Shown: in pieces, positions 28,401 to 43,477 of the stretch | How the letters are laid out: each line of letters begins with the position of its first letter | How positions within the stretch are numbered: position 1 is the stretch's first letter | Source: Anadara kagoshimensis | Lineage: Eukaryota; Mollusca; Bivalvia; Arcoida; Arcidae | Direction: 5' to 3' | DNA: 64,000 nt | Assembly: GCA_021292105.1 (NCBI GenBank) | Contig: CM037867.1 | Coordinates: forward strand, 11,790,721 to 11,854,720 | Position numbers and translations under genes: made by a program | The notes under the pieces: generated by a model | What the model saw: the letters and a program-made list of their open reading frames with translations, nothing else | Told to the model about the DNA's origin: nothing | The model's database searches: none

Positions 28401-31400
28401 ACCGGATAGAAACCATCACTCGCACCGGTTATTGCACAGGAAGATTGTCAAGTTGACCCTGCGTGCCGATGATTTGGAAAACAAAACTTGCTATTTATTG
28501 CGTCTAGACATCTTCTAATTTGTTTATTTTTACTCTAGATATTTGTTGGTGTGTTTTTAATATAATCTTTAAACATTTTGTTTAATTTTAGTTCAATTTT
28601 GTAGAAAAAATCCCACGAAAATCAAACATCCAGATCGCCCAGCTGGCCCCATGTAGTCACTATGTGACTCAGAAATCAGCTGATATTGGATTTTTTTTAC
28701 ACTTTCATTATATTTAGAGTCACAAGAGGGACAGTTTGCTAGAAAACCATCTGAACAACAATTATCTGGTGTTGATTTAACTGCTGCAGTGCATGCAAAT
28801 TTTAAAACTGTGATTTTAATGTTTCAGATCAGAAGTTGGCATATGTTGTATCACATATTTACAGGTAGGCAGGCTGACAAAGAGCATAATTATAGTTTGT
28901 TAAATTTCAGAAAGTTTGCAGAAGAGGAGAAGTCATGATATGGAAAATTACATAAAATGTTTTCAATTACACTTTTCAGACTGTAAATTACTTTATTTTT
29001 TTTATTTTTTTTTTTTTTTTTTTTAGTAATTTGAAAAGTTTTGCCACTTCAAGGGGTTGAAGATGGATTTTAAATGCCAAAGTTCAGTTTAGTTATTCAG
29101 AAACTGGTGACGGTGTTGGCAGATATTGAGGTACAGGTTGCAAATGCACAAATTGCAAAAATGTTGTAATTAATGCAATTCTAGATCCTTCAGCTATCAC
29201 TACTGCTACTGTTGCTGATGATTCCACAGCTACAAATACCTATAAATAGGTTTTTAAAACATTGATGCTAATTTTGAATGTTTTCTCTCCACAGTAACCA
29301 CAGCAAGTATGGATGTACAGCAGAAAACATACTTGATAACACAGAAAATTCAGAAATGGATCACAAAGATTCTTGTACTACATGTATTAGATTTACTGTT
29401 CAAACATTTCATATTTTTAAAGTTGATACATGTACATGTATTTGAGCTTTTTATGAAATTTATCACAATGTAACCCATTCACTTTTATTGTGCAAGAATC
29501 TATGTAAATATCTTTTACCGTATTTTAATTTGTGCCAAACTTTAAATCATGGATCATTGCTGCACACATCATGGCTAGTTCTGACAGTCCCACAGTATCA
29601 TTCTTGTGTGGTGAATGATGTTATACTGGTACTACATTAAATTATTCTGTTTTAATTAATTTCTTTTTTATTTTCAAGAATGCAGAATATGTGTAGTTTA
29701 TTTTCATATGATTTTATGATACATCACTAGGTTTCCATAAATTTGAAATAATTAGTAGCCAAATTTCCAAAATTTGTGAAAATATAGTCCTTTTTAAAGT
29801 ATCTCTCCACAAATTTGCTAAAATAGGTTACTTTTTGAAAGAATTCCTCAGAAATTAGTAGCCAATGGCAATTTTGGCTACCAGGAATGGAAACATAGAC
29901 ATCATACATGTATAATCATTTCAGTTGATTTTCAGATTACCAATACCTATACAGTTTATTTTCAGATTATGCATTCCTACAAGTTAATTTTTAGTTCATT
30001 TTATTTACAGATAACTTTTTTATATTTATTGACAGGTGAAATGCATATTTCAAATTTTATTTACAAATTTGCCAACATTGTATTTTCAGATTATTCATAG
30101 ATAACATTTTTATTTGTAGATTAAATATTATTAATGCTATTGCTATGATAAAACAAGACAGAGACTACAGAATAAACAATGACTATGTTTGTTTGGTTTT
30201 TTTATTGCAGATAACATTACATGGTCAACACACAGTACAATGTCAATAAAGATGTTTTGCTTGCATTTTAAAATTATCATTACTTTAGGAAAAATAAATG
30301 CTAATTGACATAATAAATGCATAATTATTTTTGTGCATTACACTGGCACCTGTCCAACATAACATTTGAAATATTGGTAGGGGCATGGCCTCTTACTGTA
30401 TAGGTTTGAATCTCACAGTTTTTGTGTGAGAAAGTTAGTCAGTTTGTTGTGGAATGTCGTTGGTTTTCTTTGGGCTCTACAGTTTTCTCCCCATCTCTAA
30501 ATATGTTTGATAGTGAAAGAATCTTGACTTTTACTCTACTCCTTACCCAAAAGACATGAAGCATCCTCTGGACTGAAGGTAGATACATGAACTTGATCCA
30601 TGTCATTTTGGAGACAGTCAGAATTAGATTAATATTGCATCTGTGCATTAGTACTTTAGCTGCAAAAAGTCTACCAGCAGCACTTGATCTGTGAAAAAAT
30701 GAACCACAGATACTAAAGAATTAACTGTTACACCCGGTAAAACTGACCTGACCATCTTATAGAAAGAGATTTTAATTTCTAGTTATTAACTTGGGGTGTG
30801 GAAACAGTATTTCTTCCTCAGTTTCACTGTCATGGTGCTGCTGTTGAATTTTTATTTAAAATCAGCACATAGCAACTAGTTGTCATATGCTGATTTTAAA
30901 TTCATTATTTTAATAAAAATTTAAAATCAGCACAGACACCACTGAAAAGAAAATTATATAACTTTCTCTTGTGTATCAAATTTGAAGAAATATTTCCCAT
31001 GGAAAATAATTTTATTTGATTAAGATTAAAATGTTAAATGAAGCCAATTTTTTTAGATTTTATTTATATTTTTATTTTTTTTTTTTACATTTCCCTACAT
31101 TAAAACAAATATCAATCAATAAGACAGTAAAATCACTTTATTTTTATTCGCATACATGGAGAGACATTGTAAACAAGGGAGATAATCATCATACGAAAAA
31201 CAAAACAAAACAGAAGCAACACCTGCTGATTTCTTAACTGACAGAATCGCATCCCGCATCGATTTCGGACATGTCTTTCATATGAATATGTTCAGAAATG
31301 AATATATTTTCAGAATTGAATTATTAGAACCCGTCACTTGTCCTAATATTTAATAATTTGTGTCTGAAGCACGAATGTCGGCCGACAGATGTGAACCAAA

Positions 31401-33970
31401 CCCTGCAAAAGGAGCCACACCTGCCGTTTTCTCAACTGACAGAATCGCATCCCACACCGATTTCGGACATGTCTTTCATATGAATGTGTTCAGAAATGAA
31501 TAAATTTTTAGAAAATAATTATTAGAACCCATCACTCGCCCTAATATTTTCAAAAAATGTGTCTGAAGCGAGATCGTCGGCCGGCAGCTGTAACACAACC
31601 TCCACTTTCAAGACGTATTACTCGTAATTTTCTGTATATAATTGGTTCTTTTTTACATAAATTGAAGGAAAAATATTTATTGTTCAAAATATTTGATGAT
31701 TTTAAGTAATAACGATCCCATTTAAAAGTATACTTAAATTTTCGAGACCTACTACCATTTCCGATTGCGTACCAAAATTTGAACTGAAAATCACGTGACT
31801 AAAGTGATTAAAAATCAGCCATATTGGAAGCTGGCCTTTCGACTGTAAGTTTGGAGAGGATATAGGATTTGGCCTGTATGTACATATAAGTTTGGAGAGG
31901 ATATAGGATTTGGCCTGTATGTACATATAAGTTTGGAGAGGATATAGGATTTGGCCTGTATGTACATATACATGTATGTGTCACTTTCCTTGTCAGTGCT
32001 CTAAAAACTTTATTTCTCAGCAGAATTTAACATATTTATCATGTTTAGCAACTTGGTACATACATATTATATACACAGTGTGTATGTACAACCCTCAGTA
32101 TCAGGTCAAGTCCTTTTTTCGTAGCTGTATCACTACGAGTCTCGTTTTTATCTAACATTTCCAATTAGGTTATTTAAAATAACAAAAAAAACCCCAATAC
32201 TTTATGTGAAAAAAATACATTTTACCACAGAAAACCACTGAACTATGTTATGACATTTGAATCAAAGACTTCCTAATGATGTCACAATGTGAAAGTGCAT
32301 GTGCAGATTCTGTATCATGCGTGTTCGATAAAACTTGTATTTCGTCAAATCAGATAGAAAAACTAGTCTAATGTTAGATAAAAGGGTTTATCATGGTAAT
32401 ATCTTGGACAAGTTCATGTTTTGCAAATTTGACAGAGTTATTTCCCTTTGTTTATTTGAGTAAAATACCAGTATTTCTGACAATGCTCTATTAGGAGGGT
32501 ATTATTATCACTTGTGATGCCTTGATGGCAGTTGGTTTGGGAATTTTAAATAGATTTTTTTTTTGACAAGACTAATACAGATGTTATCTTCATAATGACT
32601 TCTCATACTTCTGAATATCTTAACAGTCAGAAAATAAGTAAGTGTTTTTAAGTTTTAAGTTAAGGAAAATTTTAGCTAAGGAACAGATGTGAACTTGGCC
32701 AGCTATAAAAAACAAGGACTTATGCGATTCACTGTGATATTTTTGTTGGGTTTAGTTTATTGATCAAGTTTCTGGAATTTGGTTTCGGTCTGATTTGTCT
32801 TTTAGTCTTGACTAAAACAAGACGGCAGACATCATAGTATCCCACTGTTCAAGCTGAAATATGCTCCAACAGCATATTATTCTTCAGAATAGATACTTTT
32901 GTGTTAAAGGCGGGGATAAAAATAACTATGTGTGTAAAATATTTTACAGAAATAAGTTTCTTGCCATATATGCCATTTTCTACTGTTACAAATAATGTGC
33001 AAATTTATAAATGTATATAAATCAAGATATGAAATTCCTTGTGATACGCAGCTTTCACAAACTCATATTTAAAGGAACATATTTTATCGCAAGTCATGCA
33101 TTGTGATACATATCGTATTACAAAGGGGTGTATTGTTCTAGCCATATTAAATCATGATATATGGGATTGATAAGAGATAACGGTTCTGGATTATATGTTT
33201 TGAAAACAAAAAGGACATATAAGAAATAAATACAGTAATATTTTGATATATATTTAAAAATGAAATATGTAAATTTATCATGGGTTGAAAAGTTGAGTGT
33301 AGTGAAGTGAAGTAATTCTGGTTATATCCTAATTAAGATTACCAATCACTAATCTGCTTTCAGCACTTTCAGTACTTTGATTAATATTTAACTTATTAAT
33401 GTTTTTTAAGTTGATGGTGATCTTGTTGCACTTTAACATTACATTAAATAGTAATCAAAATACTGGTTGGGCTGAAAGCAGATAAACAGGATACCAGTAA
33501 GAACACAGGGGCCAGTTTCAAAATTTTTTTTTAAAAATACCGATAATAACCAACGGTTACCTTTGAAATTTATTGTTTTTTATTTAGTTTTTCGATCCAC
33601 ATCAGCATTTGTAGTTGACACAGACGCTGATAGTGAAAAACATGATCGTAATGCAAATTTTAAGCTAATTTTACATGGACGGGCTTAGCTACATCGGCCA
33701 AAATTACAACATTTTTCTGTTTGAACATTTTATTAAAATTTTAAGTTATGTTCAAAAATTTAATGTCAATTTAAAGAATATTTATCTTGGAACAAACTGA
33801 CACCAAGATCACGATGATCGGACAAAAATTAAAAAAGTAATGTAGAATTTTGTCGGGAGCACCTACAAGTAAAAAAATCTGATTCGTTTTTCCCCTTTAC
33901 TTTTAAGTTCACCTGGCCTAAAGGCCATGTGAGCTTTTGCCATCACTCGGCGTCCGTCGTCCGTCAGTCC

Positions 33971-34001
<31 letters not shown>

Positions 34002-37000
34002 AGTCAGTCAGTCAGTCAGTCCGTCTGTAAACTTTTCACATTTTAACTATCTCCTCTGAAACCCCTGAACCAAATTTAACCAAACTTTACAGGAATGATG
34101 TATAGAAGGTCCTTTACTTAGATTGCCGAAATTATTTTGATCTGCCAAAAAACATGGCTGCCAGTGCAGAAGATAATTTTACATGGGACCCTATGGGAAA
34201 AATGCATTTTTGACTATTTCCTCAGAAATGACTGAAGCAAATTTAACCAAACTTTACAGGAATGATGTATGGAAAGTCTTTTGCAAAGACTGCCAAAATT
34301 TTTCTGATCCGCCTAAAAACATGGCTGCCAGCGGGGAACATAGTTTAACATTGAACCCTATGGGAAAAACACATTTTGGCTATCTCCTCTGAAACTACTG
34401 AAGCAAACTTAACCAAACTTTACAGGAATGATGTATAGAAGGTCCTTTACATAGATTGCCAAAATTTTTCTGATCCGTCAAAAAACATGGCCGCCAGCGC
34501 AGAAGATAGTTTAACATTAGACCCTATGGGAAAAGCATATATTTGCTATCTTCTTTGAAACCACTAAGCCAATTTAAACCAAAATTTACACGAATAATGT
34601 ATGTAAGGTCATTTACTAAGATTGCCCAAATTTTTCTGATCCGCCAAAAAAATTGGCCGCCAGGGCCAAACAAAGTTTAACATTGGGCCCTATGGGAAAA
34701 CGCACATTTTGGCTATCTCCTCTGAAACGACTGAAGCGAATTCAATTAAACTTTACAAGAATGATGTATGGAAGGTCTTTTGCAAAGATTGCCGAAATTT
34801 TTCTGATCCGCCTAAAAACATGGCTGCCAGCGGGGAACATAGTTTAACATTGGACCCTATGGGAAAAACACATTTTGGCTATCTCCTCTGAAACTACTGA
34901 AGCAAACTTAACCAAACTTTACAGAAATGATGTATAGAAGGTCCTTTACTTAGATTGCCGAAATTTTTTTGATCCGCCAAAAAACATGGCTGCCAGCGCA
35001 GAAGATTGTTTAACATTGGACCCTATGGGAAAAATGCATTTTTTGACTATTTCCTCAAAAATGACTGAAGCAAATTTAACCAAACTTTACAGGAATGGTG
35101 TGAGGAAGGTCCTTTACATAGATTGCCAAAATTTTTCTGATCCGTCAAAAAACATGGCCGCCAGCGCAGAAGATAGTTTAACATTAGACCCTATGGGAAA
35201 AACATATATTTGCTATCTTCTTTGAAACCACTGAGCCAATTTAAACCAAACTTTACAGGAATAATGTATGTAAGATCCTTTACTAAGATTGCCCAAATTT
35301 TTCTGATCCGCCAAAAGAAATGGCCGCCATGACCAAACAAAGTTTAACATTGGGCCCTATGGGAAAACGCACATTTTGGCTATCTCCTCTGAAACTACTG
35401 AAGCGAATTCAATAAAACTTTACAGGAATAATGTATGGAAGGTCTTTTGCAAAGATTGCCGAAATTTTTCTGATCCGCCTAAAAACATGGCTGCCAGCGG
35501 GGAACATAGTTTAACATTGGACCCTATGGGAAAAACACATTTTGGCTATCTCCTCTGAAACTACTGAAGCAAACTTAACCAAACTTTACAGGAATGATGT
35601 ATAAAAGGTCCTTTACTTAGATTGCCGAAATTTTTTTGATCCGCCAAAAAAACATGGCTGCCAGCGCAGAAGATTGTTTTACATTGGACCCTATGGGAAA
35701 AATGCATTTTTGACTATTTCCTCAGAAATGACTGAAGCATATTTAACCAAACTTTACAGGAATGATGTATAGAAGGTCCTTTACATAGATTGCCAAAACT
35801 TTTCTGATCTGCCAAAAAACATGGCTGCCAGCGGAGAACATAGTTTCACATTGGACCCTATCTCCTCTGAAGCTAGTGAAACAAATTCAACCAAACTTTA
35901 CAGGAATGATGTATAAGATAGTTTAACATTGGACCCTATGGGAAAAACGCATTTTAGACTATGTCCTCAGAAATGACTGAAGCAAATTGAACCAAACTTT
36001 ACAGGAATGATGTATAGAAGGTCCTTTACATAGATTGCCAAAATTTTTCTGATCTGCCATAAAACATGGCTGCCAGCGGAGAACATTGTTTCACATTGGA
36101 CCCTATGGGAAAAGCATATAAACAAATTTGCTTTAAAAGCATTTTAGTCAGGTGAGCGATACAGGCTCAGCCACACTGAGCCTCTGGTTTTTATATACTA
36201 ATCAGTATTTTTTAAATTTCATTATGAAACTGGCCCCTGTTAGTAAGAACACCATTTTATGACAGGTTGAACATTCATCTACTTTCAGTACTTTGATAAA
36301 TATTTAACTTATTTCTGCTTTTTATGTAATGGTGGCGATCTTGTAAGTTAACAGTAACATTAAATATTCATCAAAGTACTGAAAGGTCTGAAAGCAGATG
36401 AATATGTTACCAAAAAGGGCATCAGATTATGCTAGGTTGGAGATTAATCTGATTTGAGTACTTTGAGTGCTTTGATTTATATTTATCTTATGTCTGTGTT
36501 TTATTGTTGGTTGTGATTTTTTTGCAGGTTGTGGTGGTATACTAAATGCAGAAGAAGATGGAGTTATAACTTCACCAAATTATCCTGACAATTATGACAG
36601 AGCTAACAACTGTTCCTGGTTGATAACGGCTGATCACTCAGGTATGTATGTGTAACAGGAATGCAAAAAAATAAAAATGCAGGGTCAAAGTAGGGACCAA
36701 ACCCAGGACCTCTTCACTATAGGCAAGTGCTCTACTAACTGAGCTACCAAAATTGCATTATTTCTTCCCTGTTATTTTCTAGTTTTCCACAGTTCCACAT
36801 AGGAAATCTCGCTTAAATTACCTCCGATTCCCATTATGTGACCCACAATTGCCAGTCCACAATTTCTTTCCCAAGGGCCACACTTGCAACCAGACTAACA
36901 GGAAGGAGAAAACAAGGAGATTATTTGTTTAAAGGAGCATCCAGAATTTTATTTTTAATATTTTCATTTTTGGCAACAAAGATTTTTAATTGGCACCTGA

Positions 37001-40000
37001 ACATTTTGATAAGCTCCACACTAGCTCCAACATTAAAAAAGTAACTTTGATCTTTGTTTATGATAATATTACAATTTGATTACATGGTATAATTGAGTGA
37101 GAGTGGGCTGGAGTAAAGGTTTTACATTCTAGTGAAGATTCTCTCACTTGTAATGGGTCAGTCAGTTCTTAAACTGGAGTGTGAAAAAATCGCCAACCTT
37201 TGGCAAGCGAACAAACTTAATCTCACTAGGATCTGCTCTAGTGGGATTCCAGCCAAGTTGGTGAGATGTAATGTGATTTGTAAGTGAGTCCTTTAGACTA
37301 CTCTCCCATCAAGGCCTTCTTACATATTCAAACTTACCAGATTTTGACATGATGAAAGGTTGATAGTTGTAGTTTCAACTATATTTTGTTTCAGATGATA
37401 AAGTGACCTTGACCCTCATTCATTTGAACATCAAGCATCATTTTCTTTTCAGATAATAAAGTGACCTTGACCTTCATTCATTTGAACATTGTCCACTGAT
37501 AAGAATATTGAACATCGAGCATCTTTTTAATTTCAGATGATAAAGTGACCTTGACCTCCACTGAAAAGAATATTGAGGCTCTTTTTCTTTTAAGATGAAA
37601 AGATGACAAGATAACCTTGCTCTTCACAGATATGAACACCTTCTTTTTTGTTTCAGATGATAAAGTGACCTTGACCTTCACTGATATGGATATTGAGCCA
37701 TCTGGGACCTGTGATCATGACAGTGTTACTGTCTATAATGGAGATGATGTAGGGGCACCAGTCATTGGTAGTTACTGTGGTAACACTGTGCCAGCACCAA
37801 TTACATCCTATGGTTCCTCTATGTATGTTATGTTTATATCAGACAACTCTGTTCAGTTGTCAGGATTTAGAGCTGTGTATACCAAGTCTGCTTCAAGTAA
37901 GTAATCATCAAAAACAAACATACGACCCATGTCAAAATCACAATCCTAAAGCACAGTGAACACAAACATACCAATCCATGTCCAAATCACAATCCTGAAG
38001 CAAAGTAAAAACTTTGAAACTGGCAAATGAAGTTCAACATATGAACTTCCAACACTGATGGTTTTGATAAAGATATCAATGGTGTTTTTATAACAAATAA
38101 ACATACTATTTCCAGTCCAAATCAAAAATCTCAAAGCAACATGAAAACTTTGAAACTTGTAAATAAAGTTAGACACATGAACTTTCACCAGGGAAGTGAG
38201 ACAGGGTGACCCAGAATGGTAAGTCATGGTCAAATACGATGTCTGGAAAACATATTAAGGTTGTGATAGAGCTAAATGGTATTGAAAGAGACTTGACATT
38301 TGCACCCCTATAATACTGTAAAAATCAGAGTATCACATTTTGCGTGCTGACCACTAAGCGTCATTTTGCAAATTTGTAAATTCTTGGCAAGAATCTATGT
38401 GAATATTATATTAAAATTCACGATTGATAGGCATTTATCTTCCTTTTCAAGCCTTGTCATGTTAATTATACTTCCATGATCTTAGTCTATTTCCTGCATG
38501 GTTTACATTTGGCTTTTAAATTTTTGTGATTCTGAGAATAATAATAATTGACCGAGAGTCCTTGCAAAATTACTCGTTAATAAATTTATCCAAATCAAAA
38601 AGTATTCTACAGTATAATACAGACTAACATTATGATATTTTTTTGGTTTTAACAGGTTGTGGTGGAGATTTCACGGCAGAAAGAGGATCGTTTCTCAGTC
38701 CCTCTTATCCAGACAATTACCCACTAGACACAGAATGTGTGTGGACTTTCTCCATAGCTCCTGGGAACCGTATAATGGTGTCATTTAGGTAACTGTCTTC
38801 CTTGGTTTACAATTTACATAATCATGATAATATAAATAGAGTCAAACCTGCCATAAAGGCCATGCTTATTGGTTCCCTTTGGTGGCATTTATAGACAGGA
38901 TTGACTGTATTTTCAAAAGTATCTTGAGTGTCATTTAAAGATACTAGCTACAGTTGAATCTCGTTATCTCGAACTCGGATATCTCGAACTACCGGATATC
39001 TCGAACTTTTTTAAAAAGTCCGAACAGAGTTGTTCTTTATTAAACCAAAATCACTCCGGTTATCTCGAACTCGGATATCTCGAATTATCGGCTATGTCAA
39101 ACAATATTTTCGTCCCCTTGAATGAAAATCCTAGGAAAATTACACTCGTTAACTCGAACAAAAAATTTAGGAAAATTAAATTTGTTAACTCGAACAAAAA
39201 ATTTAGGAAAATTAATTTGTTAACTCGAACAAAAAAATTTTGAGAAATCAAATTTGTCAGCGCCTACATATTTTTTGGTAGAAAAAACACATTCCGACAC
39301 AAATAAAATATTTGACTGTCGGCCTCGTGTTGATTTTAAAATTACAACATTGCACTGACCTCCCAATTTCCTTAAGCCCGTAATTATTATCCCTTGCATA
39401 AGCAATTAAACCATCAAGGAGATTAGCAGATTTCATAATTACTGCCAAGCTGAACATGGCTTCCGAAACCGTGTGGTGTGAACATTACTCAATACAACCG
39501 GAAGCTTGGGGTGATTAAAAAGTACACAAAGCGAAAATGGTATGGAGACTAAAGCGGACTCCACTATTTGTCGGCTAATAACAAGTAACAGATAATCTCC
39601 AGATTTTTTATATACTACATTCTCAATTATAAATACAAATAATAAATAATGCAGTTTTTATTTATCATGTTTGAATACATACGATATAGGAGAAAACGGC
39701 AATATACAGTTTGACAAGATAAAATCGGAAGCGACTTCCGGTAGGCGTGTACAAGTTACTTCCCTTTTGTTGTCGTTTTTAACATCGGTTATCTCGAACT
39801 CAGGATAAGTCGAACTTTTTGCATTTCCCCGTCGAGTTCGAGATAACGAGAGTCAACTGTAGTTAATATGATGTTATTCAGGTATCTGTCTTCCTTGAAT
39901 ACCCTAAAAATTTACAGCTTCAAAACTTCTCAAAAGCTATTAAAAACAAAACAAATGCAATATACATGTATTATCCTGTTATTTTTATTATCATGCACTT

Positions 40001-43000
40001 TGATATGGGATGTGATGAGTACATTCTCAGTAGCTACCAGAAGCTGGAAAAATTGTTGTGTTTCATGAAATATTTTTGCATTCATAGGAAATTATATTTT
40101 GAACAATATAAAAATAACTTGATATTTATTTTTTACTATTTTTTACTTTTGTTTTAAGTCTTTTCAACATTGAAGAACATGAAACCTGTAACTCTGATTA
40201 TGTTGAATTCCGAGAAGGAGATGTAAATGGTCGTTTGATTGGTCGATTCTGTGGAACTAACACACCCTGGTAACATAACAGCAACCAATGGTCTTTGGAT
40301 GAAATTTAGATCAGACGGCGAGAGTTCTGGAATTGGTTTTATGGGTCAATTCAGCACAAGTAGGTCAAACATATTATGTGAATGTATGGAAAAGAAACAA
40401 TTCAAAATCTCTGATTTATAAAATATTGACCATCCATATGCAAAAAAGGGCCCTTAATTAAGTACAAAGTTAAGATTTGAGATTTTTATTTTATTTTTAG
40501 AAATAATACAAAAATTATAATTAAAAGTGAAATCACATTAGTAGATGTGGAGAAATTGTAAAAAACACAAAACCATGTTTTCTCAATAGACTATGTTTAT
40601 TGCATTTCAAAATCTGTTTTCTTTTAAGATTAAAATGTTCTAAAGGCCTTTTCGCCCATATCTAAGGTTCATGGGTTTGAATCCTGACAGGGGCATGTTC
40701 TTACCTCAAGCAGATTACTTTGTTTCATATCGCTGCTGACTTAACTGGTGTTAGCATAATGGAGTGGTTGAGGTGTAAAAGTGTGCAATGGTATTGTTTT
40801 TTCTTGACAATGTTATTTATGATAATATGCTACTGTAACCTCTGTTAGGTGGGAACGGGGAACACCCAATGGCACAAGTGGTCTCGATCAGGAACACCTG
40901 AATAATAATAAGATGAGAGCAGTATTAAGTGTTGGCGCTTTATTCTGGAAGCATGGCACTAATCATAATCATACATTTTTGTTAATACAAACATTAAAAT
41001 ACATATAAAATTGTACCTCAGAACAACCAGCAAAAATGGTAATAAACATCAAAGCTCAATATGAAAATAACACTTTGTTTGCTTTACACATATACACAAT
41101 ATTGATACACAAGGTGAAATAACCTCCACCTCCATCAGATCAATAACATAAGGGAGATAACTCCAACTGGCAGATCATAAACATAAGGGAGATAACTCCA
41201 ACTGGCAGATCATTAACATAAGGGATAATTCTAAGATGGCATACACTAACATGCCATAAACTTAATAAAGGAATACCAGCAGAATAAGGTCAATAAACAA
41301 CAAAAGGTAGTGAAATACATAGCAATTCACCTGTAGTGCTAGGACTGGTATAAGTAAAGTTAAAATATTAAAGAATAGCATTAACATGTATATGCCTTAA
41401 TTTAATATAAGTAAGTTGTACTGACTATAACTGACAAATAGTATCAAGCAAGATAAAAGACTGGCTTTATCAGCATGGACATGGTAACAATTAAGAATAA
41501 ATGTACTGAATTGAACAACGGTTAAATAATTTAACCTTTACCAATTATTTAGTACCAAAGTGATGAATATTCTCAACTGAGGTTCGAACCCAATAAGTAC
41601 TTGGTGAATAGTGCTACACAAACTAGCGAGTTGAACATGATCTCGGTATGTGTAGTGATTATAATAAAACCTTAACCACAATTATGAAAAAAAACAAATA
41701 AAATAAACAATAGAAATAACACAATTCATGTGCAATTAGTAAGTACTTCACACATGACTAATTTAATAATGCTAAACTGTCATCTGGAAAGGGGCATTGA
41801 GTTCCTTTCAATATGTCTCTAGTTTGTATTAACTTCCCTTCTAATATCTCATTTTACTGAATGACAGCTATACTATGGTAACATGACAGTAAAATACAAT
41901 TTCATACACAATGATCTGTATAATAACCCGTAATACCATTACGATGAAACAAATACATTCTCATTACATTTATAACTCAAAGTACATTGTATCAACTACT
42001 CATGACTTGTCATACAAAGCCATTAACAAAATAACAAGTTACTAATATGAAAAACATGAAATCCTACAAGGAGTTGTTGGCAGTGTTGATAAACATATAT
42101 TTACAACCAAACAAAAATCATAAGTATCATAAGCAACACATCTCTAAGCAATATGCTTGAATTTGAAACCGTGAGACTTCAACTTGTGTGTACATAATTG
42201 ATGACGTCATTGATTTCTGTGCAAAATACAGAATATAATTCATATGCAATATTATTGTACATAAACACGAACTGACAACCTTTATGCAGTTAATTATGTC
42301 TTTCTATTGCAAGATGAGCGACAAAAACTAGGGCATTGCAATAAAAATATGACAAAGATAATGTAATCATGTTCCCGCCATCATGGTCATCTGCGGTCAA
42401 CTGCGTGGTTGCTTGAAAATCTAACTATGGTCTGTTTATATGCAATACCACAGTCAATGGACGTTTTCGAAACTTGCCATTGACCTTAACAATCATATAC
42501 AAAACATTAATATCGATTTGGTGGGAATAATTACCTGAATAATAAAAGATGAGAGCAGTATTAAGTGTTGGCGCTTTATTCTGGAAGCATGGCACTAATC
42601 ATAATGATTTTCCAGCCTCCCTGAATAAAGAGCGTCACATCACAGTAACGAGTTACTTCCCCTTGACCGTACATTAAAAAAATTAAGGGGGTGCCTATTT
42701 TTGCCAACGGTAACACTACACTATCTAAACGAGGGCTCATTGGCCAAATGGATAAGACGTTAGTCTTCAAATCCAGGGTCTCTCACCGCTGTGAGTTCGA
42801 GTCCCGCTCGGACCACATGTGGGAAAGTGAATTTTCCTTGCTGTTGTCCTTTACTGATTCACCTGGTACCAGTATAATGGACTGGGGGAGTGGTACGCTT
42901 GTCTGCGGCGTACTGACTCTGTGAGCTAGCACGGTAAAGTCGCCCTGAGTGCGCGCTAGTACAAGGCAGACCATACAACACACTCGCACTTCACATGCAT

Positions 43001-43437
43001 ACACAAAATTGTTCATAGATTAATCCATAGAGATTAATTAAATAGTTCTCGTGGCGAATAGCTGAAAATTGCTGATGCGACATTAAGCAACATTCAACCA
43101 ACAAACCAACTACACTATCTAAACACCATTATTGAAACAGTTTAATTGTGACATAAAAATATTTTATATTTATACTTGACAGTGTATGGTGGAGCACTGA
43201 CAGGAAGTACAGGACAGATTGCCTCCCCTGGATATCCAGGACAGTATCCACATAACACTGACTATACCTGGACGATAACTGTTACCGTGGGGATGATGAT
43301 CAGAATTACTTTTGTTACCTTGGATATGGAAAGTGGATTTAACACAAATTGTTACTATGACTACATCATGGTACAGTATTTTTAGCTCACCTGACCATAG
43401 GTCATGTGAGCTTATGGTATGGTGCAGCGTGTGTATG

Positions 43438-43477
<40 letters not shown>

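Noticed and set aside
34183..35558. Several similar 60-79-codon ORFs (MAASGEH... type)
   Set aside because: Core repeats of a Helentron-like element; the 166-167-bp unit gives the recurring peptide by chance.
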